Assembly: GCA_964484515.1 (NCBI GenBank)
Contig: CAZAGT010000038.1
Span: forward strand, 1-22,014
Direction: 5' to 3'
Origin: CAZAGT01 sp964484515
GTDB lineage: Bacteria > Desulfobacterota > DSM-4660 > Desulfatiglandales > HGW-15
DNA: 22,014 nt
In this document: in pieces, positions 15,305 through 22,014 of the stretch
How the letters are laid out: each line of letters opens with the position of its first letter
Position numbering within the stretch: position 1 is the first letter of the stretch
Translations under genes and position numbers: made by a program
The notes under the pieces: model-generated
Database searches by the model: none
What the model was told of the DNA's origin: nothing
What the model saw: the letters and a program-made list of their open reading frames with translations, nothing else

Positions 15305-15597
15305 CAATTTAGGTTTTTGAAACAAGTCAACGTTCGGCCATGGGGGCTCTTTTCAAAAACGAAACGCTACCCGCTCGAACGCGGAAGAAGCTGCCAAGCA
15401 AGGCGGCCGACGCAGATTGGCCGAATGAGCCCAGGCACTCAGCCCGGCTTATTCCCAGGTGGCCCTTCGGCCGCCTCGGGTAGCGCCTTATGCCCGGACC
15501 TTGCACGCAATTCCTCGTTTTTGAAAATAGCCCCCCATGACCGGACGAATCGTATGCGCTAGCGCGTTTCGAAAATCTAAAACGTCACGAATTATCA
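15289..15597. repeat. Long palindromic MITE-like repeat C
   Basis: Several nested inverted arms pair around one centre. The outer ATTATCGTATCAATTTAGG region (15295 onward) pairs with CTAAAACGTCACGAATTAT (15577-15595). CGTTCGGCCATGGGGGCT (15331-15348), continuing through CTTTTCAAAAACGA, pairs with 15515-15546. CGCTACCCG (15365-15373) pairs with CGGGTAGCG (15477-15485), and GGCGGCCGA (15402-15410) with TCGGCCGCC (15467-15475). The last two pairs are perfect. The whole 309 bases could fold into one long hairpin. It has no transposase frame. Confidence 0.7.
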
Positions 15598-15616
15598 AAT
15601 GTAAATTCGAGCCCTT

Positions 15617-16384
15617 ATGACAGAGAAAGCCACTTCGCTTTTGGCAAAAAGCGCCAACCAAATCGACCGGAGCAGCCCGGTGCCCCTTTACCATCAGATC
15701 GGTGAAGCCATTCTCGATACGATCAGAAGAGCCAAGCTGAGCCCTAAGACCCAGATTCCGTCAGAAGAGCAACTTGGTGCGATTTTCAATGTGAGCAAGA
15801 TGACCATTCGGCATGCCGTCGCTAAATTGGTCAGCGACGGTGTCCTGGAACGCCGGCAAGGAGCCGGGACCTTCGTGTCTGAGGAAAAAATTGAAAGAGC
15901 CGGAACAAAGCTTTTCAGTCTCTATGAAGATATCAAGAACAGAAACCTTGTTCCCGCGACCCACGTCCTGGAGAAGAAGATCATACGGCCCAACAAGCAT
16001 GTGACCAAGAAACTCCAACTGGGAGACGCCGATCGGATCTTCAAGATCACGCGACTCAGGCTGGCCAATAAGACGCCATTGACCATCAATGTGGCCCACA
16101 TCCCGGTGAAGTCCTGTCCCGATCTGCTGGAAGAGGACCTCACGCATGGCTCTCTGTTTCGATTACTCGAGGAAAAATACCGGATCGTCGTGAAGTTTGC
16201 CACCCAGAACATACAGGCCGTTAAGGCGAATGCCTATGAGGCCGGGTTACTCAGAATAGCGGAAGGAGATCCACTCCTTTACATGGAGCGCTGCATGTTC
16301 AATAAAAATGATCTGCCGGTTGCCTACTATCTCAATTTCTTGCGTGGCGACAAGTACACCTTCACATCGGTCTCGTACCGCTGA
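15617..16384 (+). CDS. GntR-family regulator of the HutC/UTRA type
   Basis: A 255-residue transcription factor. Residues 21-88 form the GntR winged helix: VPLYHQIGEAI, the PSEEQLGAIFNVSKMTIRHA recognition helices and the wing GVLERRQGAGTFV. Residues from about 98 to 250 form a UTRA ligand-binding domain with LFSLYEDI, IFKITRLRLANKTPLTI, GDPLLYMERCMF and a C-terminal YYLNFLRGDKYTFT. UTRA regulators sense small metabolites such as sugar acids, phosphosugars or amino-acid derivatives and usually repress nearby catabolic genes. It could control the lyase/racemase cluster, although two unrelated genes and repeat C lie between. The ATG at 15617 is the only start that keeps the full N-terminus; its ribosome binding site is weak. 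Confidence 0.93.
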   Translation: MTEKATSLLAKSANQIDRSSPVPLYHQIGEAILDTIRRAKLSPKTQIPSEEQLGAIFNVSKMTIRHAVAKLVSDGVLERRQGAGTFVSEEKIERAGTKLFSLYEDIKNRNLVPATHVLEKKIIRPNKHVTKKLQLGDADRIFKITRLRLANKTPLTINVAHIPVKSCPDLLEEDLTHGSLFRLLEEKYRIVVKFATQNIQAVKANAYEAGLLRIAEGDPLLYMERCMFNKNDLPVAYYLNFLRGDKYTFTSVSYR

Positions 16385-16460
16385 CGGGCCTCGATTCCTC
16401 GGTCTTCAATCTCTCAGACCTTGAGCCCTTGCTCTTCTCATTCCAGGACTCGGAAATCCG

Positions 16461-16727
16461 TTACCGCAGCGGAAGGGCCGCACGGAACCCGTTGCCCTCG
16501 AGACGCTCCGAGGGCCAGCCCCGGAACCGATAGGCAATCCGGACGTTCCGGGGCACAACGTACCCGGAACCGCCGCGAGCGACTCTTTGGGTTCCGATGT
16601 CAGGACCGGTGGGGTTGTCCCGGGGGCTGCTGGCATCATAGTCCTTCCCGTACCCATCCTGACACCATTCCCAGACATTCCCAGTCATATCGTAAAGGCC
16701 CAGCTCGTCGGGGGAAAAGCTCCCCAC
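16461..16727 (-). pseudogene. C-terminal remnant of a formylglycine-generating-enzyme-like (SUMF1) gene
   Basis: About 88 residues read GSFSPDELGLYDMTGNVWEW, then RVARGGSG and a terminal NGFRAALP followed by TAA. These are the classic C-terminal blocks of FGE-sulfatase/SUMF1-fold proteins. The usual N-terminal 150 or more residues are missing. In frame upstream the sequence continues without family motifs for about 35 residues and then meets a TGA stop, and other frames there show no clear homology. It is therefore most likely a decayed or truncated gene rather than a short functional protein. Confidence 0.7.
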
Positions 16728-17059
16728 CAGGGCAGTGGTCCAGGTGATCTTGCCAGGGAGCCCCCGCGCAAGTTCTCGCCGATCCGGCCGGGTCCTGAGG
16801 GACTTGCGTCCCTGACTTCGTCACGTTCCTCCTTCCATATTTTCGGTGACGGTTTGGTGGCAGTTCCAACTTAAGAGGAGGCCCTCACCGGGTAGTGTCC
16901 TACAATCAGGTTTCTCCCGCGCCAGAAATCCAAGAAGCCAATGGCAGAGTGGCGAATGAATTCGGACATAAAAAAGTCTGTCCGGGACGCGTGGCAAAAG
17001 GATACCTCTCATTGCGTCTCGGACAGACCTCTATACTATATACTATACCTTAGCCTGTA
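16728..17059. other. Intergenic stretch with FGE remnant upstream part and terminator
   Basis: The first part (to about 16860) is probably degraded sequence of the FGE-like gene. GTAGTGTCC at 16891-16899 resembles the end of repeat family A but the rest does not match. The DJ-1 gene terminator lies at 16970-17028, followed by an AT-rich TATACTATATACTATA tract ending near 17046. No functional gene is seen. Confidence 0.5.
16970..17028 (-). terminator. Rho-independent terminator of the DJ-1/PfpI gene
   Basis: On the minus strand GTCTGTCCGAGACGC (17028-17014) pairs with GCGTCCCGGACAGAC (16990-16976), 14 of 15 positions Watson-Crick and one G-T type mismatch, and is followed directly by six T (16975-16970). 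This is a textbook intrinsic terminator 31 bases after the stop codon of the 17060-18448 gene. Confidence 0.85.
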
Positions 17060-18448
17060 TTACCTCAGCAGAGCTTCGGTCATAGCATCGGTGAACTCTG
17101 GAGCTTCGGGGGGCGTCCGACCAGTAACGATCCGCCCATCGATAGCGGCAGCCCATTCCGCCATGAATTGGCCGCCCATGACATTGACGGCATGCTTGGA
17201 AGCCATCCATCCACAGACCTTCCTGCCACACACCAGGTCAGCAGCGGAGCAAGGAATCGGGCCGTGGCAAATGGAGGCAATAATCTTTCCAGCGTCATAG
17301 GCGTCTCTCAGAAAGTCACGATGAAGCGCATTGATATTCCAAGGGTTGAACGCACCCGGAATGAACAGCAGGTCGAAATCCGACATCTTCAGGTCTTTTT
17401 CTGGAATGATCTTGTAAAAGCTCAAGGGAATTTCCTGAAAAGGAACGGTGGTCCCGAAATTCCCCACCCGGAAATTGGCGTACGGCCGGTTTCTCATTTC
17501 AGGCTCGAAGAGCCCGACGATGATCTCCGCCCCTCTGTACATCAATTCCATGGTGGGAGCACAGAGTTCGATATCCTCCCAATCATCGGCGATCATAGCC
17601 ATAACTTTTTTGCCCTTGAGGATCCCTTTATGCTTGTCTACAAAAGAAGGGCTCATTAGTTTGGCCAGCGCCCGGAGGACAGCCGGCGAGTCGACGGTGT
17701 CTCTGCCGGTGATGATATTTCCGTCGGTCACCACGGGCTCGTTCTCGAATTTTCCGATTTCCCTGAGCATGTAGTCGACGGCCGAATTGCCCGTGCATTT
17801 CTTGCCGTTCACCAGACCAAGCTGAATCATCGGCAGGATCCCGCCGCCGATACCAACGATGGGGACTCTTCTGTCGGCAACGGCCTTGATGAACCCGAGC
17901 GCCACATCGTCGGGGTACATGATGTCTCCGGAGTGACCACCGATGATGATGAGGGCATCGTATTTCTTCGGATCGGCCACCTTGTAATCTGCCGCGAGGC
18001 CCTCACCCTTTTTCATGACCACCGGAAACTCGGTTCTATTCCCATTGATGCCGAGCCCATTCATACCGCCGGTCAAGGTCAAACCCCACATCCCAGCAGG
18101 TTCCGTCGGGATGCCGATCATGGGCCGGGTGCTCTTCCACAGATGGTTGTTGTCCATCACGAATTGGGGTGTTCCACCGAACTCTGCAATATACTCCGCA
18201 AAGTAGTAGGCCTGCCAATCGCTGAATTCACAGCCCACCGCGATCGCAATTTTTTTGCCGGCCAGAGGGCCTTGGGGTTTTACTTTTCCGCCATAAGGAC
18301 CTACCCAGGCGGTCACGCCATCTTCCTCGAGGATTTTGATTCCTGTCGACTTGGCAACATCCAGGAATGGCGTACCCGCAGAGGAGAAGGTCGCAATCCC
18401 GAAAACCATGAGACTGATTCCCAAAACAACTGCCATTAGTCGTTTCAT
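17060..18448 (-). CDS. Exported protein with tandem DJ-1/PfpI domains
   Basis: A 462-residue protein with a Sec signal peptide (MKRLMAVVLGISLMVFGIAT, cleavage probably after the SSA-G region near residue 24) and two class I glutamine-amidotransferase-like domains. Domain 1 (about 64-265) has LIIIGGHSG and NIITGRDTVDSP but GIGGGI at 199-204 where the nucleophile elbow should be, so no catalytic Cys. Domain 2 (about 278-460) has the acidic ADDWEDIE region, FIPGAFNP, the elbow ASICHGP with Cys394 and RIVTGRTPPEAPEF. It should act outside the cytoplasm, perhaps on reactive aldehydes, glycated products or peptides; the reaction is unknown. AAGGAGGAAG precedes the start. It forms its own unit with a promoter-like CCCTTGACAC upstream and a strong terminator downstream. 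Confidence 0.88.
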   Translation of the reverse strand: MKRLMAVVLGISLMVFGIATFSSAGTPFLDVAKSTGIKILEEDGVTAWVGPYGGKVKPQGPLAGKKIAIAVGCEFSDWQAYYFAEYIAEFGGTPQFVMDNNHLWKSTRPMIGIPTEPAGMWGLTLTGGMNGLGINGNRTEFPVVMKKGEGLAADYKVADPKKYDALIIIGGHSGDIMYPDDVALGFIKAVADRRVPIVGIGGGILPMIQLGLVNGKKCTGNSAVDYMLREIGKFENEPVVTDGNIITGRDTVDSPAVLRALAKLMSPSFVDKHKGILKGKKVMAMIADDWEDIELCAPTMELMYRGAEIIVGLFEPEMRNRPYANFRVGNFGTTVPFQEIPLSFYKIIPEKDLKMSDFDLLFIPGAFNPWNINALHRDFLRDAYDAGKIIASICHGPIPCSAADLVCGRKVCGWMASKHAVNVMGGQFMAEWAAAIDGRIVTGRTPPEAPEFTDAMTEALLR

Positions 18449-18789
18449 GGCACTTCCTCCTTATCGTCTTTTCTGAGTTGAGACCGGTGAATCACCTTGG
18501 TGACCCTCTACTGTTGGACTACGTGCCCGTTCTTCCATCACCCCCTTTCCCACATCTTAAGTTGATGGTGATAAGAACTGCCTTTCTTGGCCCCCAAATA
18601 TTCATCTAGGTGATTTCGCCTTGCGTGTCAAGGGTAGATTGGACGCATGATGTGGTGGTCTCTCATTTTAGCTGAAAATCGGATTGATGAGGGAAGGATA
18701 TTCAGAGGTGGGGAGGTAGAATAGTCGATGCTGTGTTCGGCGATCTCTACTATGCCCCCGTTTCTTAGGAGCGAATGAATGGAGGAGGA
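18449..18789. other. Intergenic stretch with DJ-1 gene leader
   Basis: No gene is seen. It carries the ribosome binding site and possible promoter of the minus-strand DJ-1/PfpI gene. The part near 18650-18789 lies between two genes of the same strand and shows no clear terminator for the upstream alcohol dehydrogenase. Confidence 0.5.
18603..18631 (-). promoter_or_regulatory. Possible promoter of the DJ-1/PfpI gene
   Basis: On the minus strand a perfect TTGACA (18631-18626) is followed after 17 bases by TAGATG (18608-18603), a weak -10 box. The ten bases CCCTTGACAC are identical to those upstream of the AOR-ADH fusion, and the spacer also shares an AGG...AAAT pattern. Confidence 0.4.
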
Positions 18790-19818
18790 TCAGCGAACGT
18801 GGGTCTGTTGCGGTGTGATGAGCAGTTTAACGCCCTCGTTGCTCTGATGCATCTCGAAGGCCTGCTGAAACTGCTCAAGCGGGAGCACATGACTGATGAG
18901 GGGTTGAACCCGAAGTTTCTCAGAGGCCAGGAGCTCCAGCGTGCGGGGAAAGGCGTCGTGGATCATGACGGTGCCTGAGATCGTAATCTCGTCGCGGAAC
19001 ACATGATACGGGCTGAACTCCACCCGATCCTTCGGGTCGCACACCCCGAAGAAGACGATCCGGCCTCCCCGGTTGACCAGTTCAAGACACTGCGAAACGG
19101 TCACGGCTAGGCCGGCACTTTCAATCACCACGTCCGGGCCCCCGTTGGAGAGGTCCTTCAACGTCTTTACGGGATCGCCACGAGTCGGATCGATGGTGGC
19201 GGTGGCGCCCAGCTCCTCGGCCAAACGCCGTCGACCTTCCTGCGGCTCGCTCACAAACACCTGCGACGCCCCCGAGAGAAGGGCCAATTGCATGAGCATC
19301 AGCCCGGCGGCCCCGCCTCCAAGGATTGCCACGCGTTGGCCCGGTTTGATCGCAGCCCGGTCGATGCCGTGCACGCAGGCACCGGCCGGCTCCAAAAAGG
19401 CGCCGCATTCAAGCGCGAGACTATCGGGCAGTTTGTAGACCTGGCGTTCCGGTACCACGGTGTACTCCGCAAATCCCCCGCGACTGTAGTGGTAGGTAGA
19501 CACCCGCTTACGGCAGAGGTCTGCGCGACCACCGCGGCAGAATTCGCAGGCCTGGCAGGTTACGCCCGGGTTGAGGGCGACGCGATCCCCCGGCGCAAGA
19601 GACTTCACACTCGGGCCTACCTCCTTGATCACGCCCGAGATTTCGTGACCCGGCGTGGCGCCGATGTCAAGCTCCCAGACACCATGATATTGATGCACGT
19701 CGGTGCCGCACACACCGCAAAAATGGATTTCCACCAGCACCTCGCCTTCACGTACCTTGGGTGCCGGCACGTCCTCGAGCCGAAAATCCTCCACGCCATG
19801 GGAAACGACCGCTTTCAT
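18790..19818 (-). CDS. Zinc-dependent medium-chain alcohol/polyol dehydrogenase
   Basis: A 342-residue MDR-family dehydrogenase. Catalytic zinc ligands are Cys37 in CGVCGTD, His58-Glu59 in GHE and Glu143 in FLEPAG. The structural zinc site is Cys88, Cys91, Cys94 and Cys102. The cofactor loop is AILGGGAAGLM (165-175), with an acidic residue after the second strand that favours NAD. It most resembles threonine, sorbitol and L-idonate dehydrogenase-like enzymes and should oxidise a secondary alcohol of a sugar or hydroxy acid in the cytoplasm. The start at 19818 is chosen because MKAVV is the canonical MDR beginning; the open frame extends 12 codons upstream without homology, and the ribosome binding site is weak. 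Substrate not assignable. Confidence 0.92.
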   Translation of the reverse strand: MKAVVSHGVEDFRLEDVPAPKVREGEVLVEIHFCGVCGTDVHQYHGVWELDIGATPGHEISGVIKEVGPSVKSLAPGDRVALNPGVTCQACEFCRGGRADLCRKRVSTYHYSRGGFAEYTVVPERQVYKLPDSLALECGAFLEPAGACVHGIDRAAIKPGQRVAILGGGAAGLMLMQLALLSGASQVFVSEPQEGRRRLAEELGATATIDPTRGDPVKTLKDLSNGGPDVVIESAGLAVTVSQCLELVNRGGRIVFFGVCDPKDRVEFSPYHVFRDEITISGTVMIHDAFPRTLELLASEKLRVQPLISHVLPLEQFQQAFEMHQSNEGVKLLITPQQTHVR

Positions 19819-19995
19819 CGGCAGCACTCTTTCTCTGAGTGGGGCGTAGCCCAATCAGGCAACGGTTTAGACGACAGGTTGGGATAGATAGGGATGCTGA
19901 ATCGGACTTCTATCATCTGCCGGGCGGGCTGTCAATGATGGTCCTAGGGGGCTGGGAACCAGACCCTGAGGGCGTGGCCCGCGAAGTAGGTAGCA

Positions 19996-21630
19996 TCACG
20001 CTCCCAGCATCTTCTTGACCTCGGATTCCAGCCAAAGGAAGTCGAGATGACGGGGTTTCCCCTTATCATCCCTTTCCGGCAGGATAAGGCTTTTTGGGGT
20101 GAGCTTGGCGAGGGCCTCTTTGTGTTGGTTGAGCCGCTCTTCACCCTCCAGCGACGAGAAATCCGCGATGACCAGTTTGAAATCCTTGCTTTCCGCGTTG
20201 TCTTTCTCATCGATCGAGGCAAAGCAGACCGTCTCGAGTCCCAGCCTTTCAAGCGTGATCTGCAAGAGGGTCCTATAGCTGGGAGACCCCGGGGAATAGA
20301 CGGCCGCCTTGCCTTCGGGATTCTCCGGGATCTCTACTTCACACTGATCGGGCGGCACGTTGAGATCATCCACGTATTCCTTCAGTTCTCCAAGAACATT
20401 TTGCTCGATCTCTTTCCAGGCAAGTCCCTCCGGCATGCAGTCCCAAAGACCGGTGGCATCCGCCTCCACATTGGCATCCCCACCATTGCCGACCTGCAAG
20501 GCCTTGGTCATGTGATTGGCCATGCATACGATGGCGCCGAGTGAAAGCTCCGATGAGGCGTGAGCAAAGTCTTTGTAAGAATGATGATCAGAAATGGCCT
20601 CCACGATGGAAGAGGGAAAGCCCCAGAGTTTGGCTACTTTTGCACCCACATAGGGGTGTTGGGTCTCAAAAACGGACTCTTCGGCAATCCGAAGGGGCTT
20701 CTTCTCGCTATGGGCAATCTGAAGGGCCTTCTGATAATCCTCATTCAGGAAATCGTCGAGCACGATCTTGCCGATGTCGTGCAGTAATCCCGCCATGAAG
20801 GCATCCTCCGGATGTCTGTATTTGAGCAGGGTCGCAATGAGCTGGGCACATACTCCACTCGCAAGGGAGTGGAACCAAAACCAGACCCGATTGAATCCAA
20901 GGCTCTTGTCTTCGGACGAAAACAGATTGAACACCGAAAAAGAGGCGACGATGTTCCTTGTCGCGCGCAATCCGATCCTCACGATACCCCGATCGATCGT
21001 CGTGACTTTGCCGGCGTAGCGCGCCGAGTTGGCGCGCCGCATGATCATGGCTGCTGTGGCCGGATCGGACTTGACCGGCTTCTCAAGGTCCTGAGCACTT
21101 GTGGCGGGGTCGTTGCACAAACGGATTATTTCGGCGACGGCAAAGGGTAGGGCCAGGATCTCCTCCATCGCTTTGATGAGTAATTGTATCTTTTCGTGGG
21201 GTTTAGTCGCAGGGTTGACATCCAGTTCCAGGTGATTCTTAACCGAAAGCTTTTTGCCAAGTCTTTGGAGGGCCCTTTCCGTCCTTTCGACAAGGAGGGC
21301 GGGTCTCAGCGGTCTGGCAAAGAGATCGAGGGCACCGCGCCCATATAAATCCAGAACCATCCGCCGTGTGACCTCACCACTCACCATGATAACGCCGATG
21401 CCGACCCCCGACAGCCTTTCGCAAAGCGTCAAGGCATTGATCCCCTCTAGATCCATGCTAAGGAATACAAGATCCGGCGTCCCTTTGGATAGTGCTTCTT
21501 TGAGCGTCTCAGGGTCTTCCGCAAAGGCCACATGAAATTGCTCGTCCGGCAGGTTGTCCGTGATGGCTTCCTGATCTCCGGGATCCCCGCTGATGACCAG
21601 GATGTTGTATTCAGTCTGTAGCCGATCCAC
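19996..21630 (-). CDS. Receiver-like/HDOD signalling protein
   Basis: A 544-residue regulator. Residues 8-125 resemble a response-regulator receiver, but the phosphoacceptor position in PDLVFLSMDLEG is Ser58 instead of Asp and the conserved Lys before Pro is Arg106, so it is probably not phosphorylated normally. Residues about 145-350 form an HDOD domain, with the GLLHDIGK motif (His284, Asp285), HPYVGAKVAKLWGFP and ISDHH retained. The C-terminal 110 residues (KAAVYSPGSPSYRTLLQ to the end) look like a second receiver-like alpha/beta domain without a clear Asp pocket. HDOD proteins act in cytoplasmic signalling that affects motility, stress or cyclic-di-nucleotide output; the exact role here is unknown. 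The start is GTG at 21630, preceded by GAGG at somewhat long spacing. Confidence 0.85.
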   Translation of the reverse strand: MDRLQTEYNILVISGDPGDQEAITDNLPDEQFHVAFAEDPETLKEALSKGTPDLVFLSMDLEGINALTLCERLSGVGIGVIMVSGEVTRRMVLDLYGRGALDLFARPLRPALLVERTERALQRLGKKLSVKNHLELDVNPATKPHEKIQLLIKAMEEILALPFAVAEIIRLCNDPATSAQDLEKPVKSDPATAAMIMRRANSARYAGKVTTIDRGIVRIGLRATRNIVASFSVFNLFSSEDKSLGFNRVWFWFHSLASGVCAQLIATLLKYRHPEDAFMAGLLHDIGKIVLDDFLNEDYQKALQIAHSEKKPLRIAEESVFETQHPYVGAKVAKLWGFPSSIVEAISDHHSYKDFAHASSELSLGAIVCMANHMTKALQVGNGGDANVEADATGLWDCMPEGLAWKEIEQNVLGELKEYVDDLNVPPDQCEVEIPENPEGKAAVYSPGSPSYRTLLQITLERLGLETVCFASIDEKDNAESKDFKLVIADFSSLEGEERLNQHKEALAKLTPKSLILPERDDKGKPRHLDFLWLESEVKKMLGA

Positions 21631-22014
21631 TTTTTAGAAGGTCCTCGAGGTTTTTCCTCGTGTCATTCCGACACCTCGCGCTTGAAACCGTCGCAAAGCT
21701 CGTGCCATTGGACCGATGATCTATCGCAGGAAAGAGCGGATCGCCAAAAGAGAAGGCCGCTCGTGCATATTTTGAGCTTAATTGAGCGAAAACGCTCAAT
21801 GAGGGGGCATTCAACTGTGAGCAGTCAGCCCTGCCGCTTGCCGCAGGAGTCTACCCGCCTTGGGAGGGCGGTCAGGTTGATCGATGGGCAAGCTTCATAA
21901 GATCGGTACTTGAATTTGACATTTTCAGATCTTCGACGCCTGTTCGCCTGGTCATGGGGGACGATGGACCCCATTGTTTGGACAGCCTGAAGTATGGAAT
22001 AAGCTCTGAGTTGA
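21631..22014. other. Intergenic tail of the window with one perfect hairpin
   Basis: No convincing gene is seen up to the window edge. ATTGAGCG AAAA CGCTCAAT (21781-21800) is a perfect 8-base-pair inverted repeat with an AAAA loop; neither side has a clear T run, so it may be an operator or a weak terminator for a gene outside the window. The flank near 21654 carries GTGTCATTCCGACAC, another short palindrome. Confidence 0.5.

Larger units (their letters stand above)
15053..15616. other. 564-base intergenic stretch dominated by one palindromic element
   Basis: The first part (15053-15288) shows no convincing gene, promoter or terminator; a short minus-strand frame near 15042-15254 has no recognisable motif. 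The rest (15289-15597) is the palindromic repeat C described separately. The regulator gene begins directly after it. Confidence 0.55.

Noticed and set aside
16891..16970. Possible fourth copy of repeat family A (GTAGTGTCC ... TTCGGACA)
   Set aside because: Only a few terminal-like bases match; the interior does not align with the other copies.
1..22014. CRISPR array, tRNA, rRNA or replication origin
   Set aside because: No regularly spaced direct repeats, cloverleaf-like sequence, rRNA segments or DnaA-box cluster were noticed on either strand.

Overview
The window reads as one stretch of a GC-rich (visibly above 50% G+C), probably strictly anaerobic bacterial chromosome. The gene content fits a sulfate-reducing or syntrophic relative in Desulfobacterota (former Deltaproteobacteria): a tungsten aldehyde:ferredoxin oxidoreductase domain, a LarA-type nickel-pincer racemase homologue, UxaA/SuyAB-type lyases, an acyl-CoA dehydrogenase, an HDOD regulator, and many palindromic intergenic repeats. 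The taxonomic placement is inference; there is no rRNA or other phylogenetic marker here.

Layout. 1-3715 (+): a DUF6282-like amidohydrolase-fold protein, a FabG-like short-chain dehydrogenase and a second amidohydrolase-type TIM-barrel protein, separated by repeats. 3751-4896 (-): an acyl-CoA dehydrogenase, convergent with the preceding gene. 5317-8166 (-): one 949-residue protein that joins a tungsten-type aldehyde oxidoreductase domain to a complete iron-dependent alcohol dehydrogenase. Divergent from it, 8433-12866 (+) holds a UxaA-type lyase large subunit, a SAF-domain small subunit translationally coupled to a second large subunit, and a LarA-family racemase. 13081-15052 (+): an AT-richer methyltransferase-like gene and a membrane-anchored SGNH hydrolase, probably surface-glycan related. 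15617-16384 (+): a GntR/HutC regulator preceded by a large palindromic repeat. 16461-16727 (-): the C-terminal remnant of a formylglycine-generating-enzyme-like gene. 17060-18448 (-): an exported tandem DJ-1/PfpI protein with its own strong terminator. 18790-19818 (-): a zinc medium-chain alcohol dehydrogenase. 19996-21630 (-): a receiver-HDOD regulator.

How the genes may work together (inference). The catabolic genes suit breakdown of a 2-hydroxy acid, sugar acid or sulfonated hydroxy acid. A LarA homologue would interconvert stereoisomers, SuyAB/UxaA-like lyases would remove water or another beta leaving group, SDR and MDR dehydrogenases would handle hydroxyl/keto steps, and the AOR-alcohol dehydrogenase fusion would interconvert acid, aldehyde and alcohol without releasing the aldehyde. 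The amidohydrolase-fold proteins and the acyl-CoA dehydrogenase may be upstream or downstream steps. The substrate cannot be read from sequence.

The most notable item is the AOR / iron-ADH fusion, which resembles AdhE in plan but has a tungsten-enzyme domain in place of the usual acylating aldehyde dehydrogenase. The second is the density of palindromic, MITE-like intergenic elements: four families, one of them present in three copies, each copy just upstream of a cluster gene.
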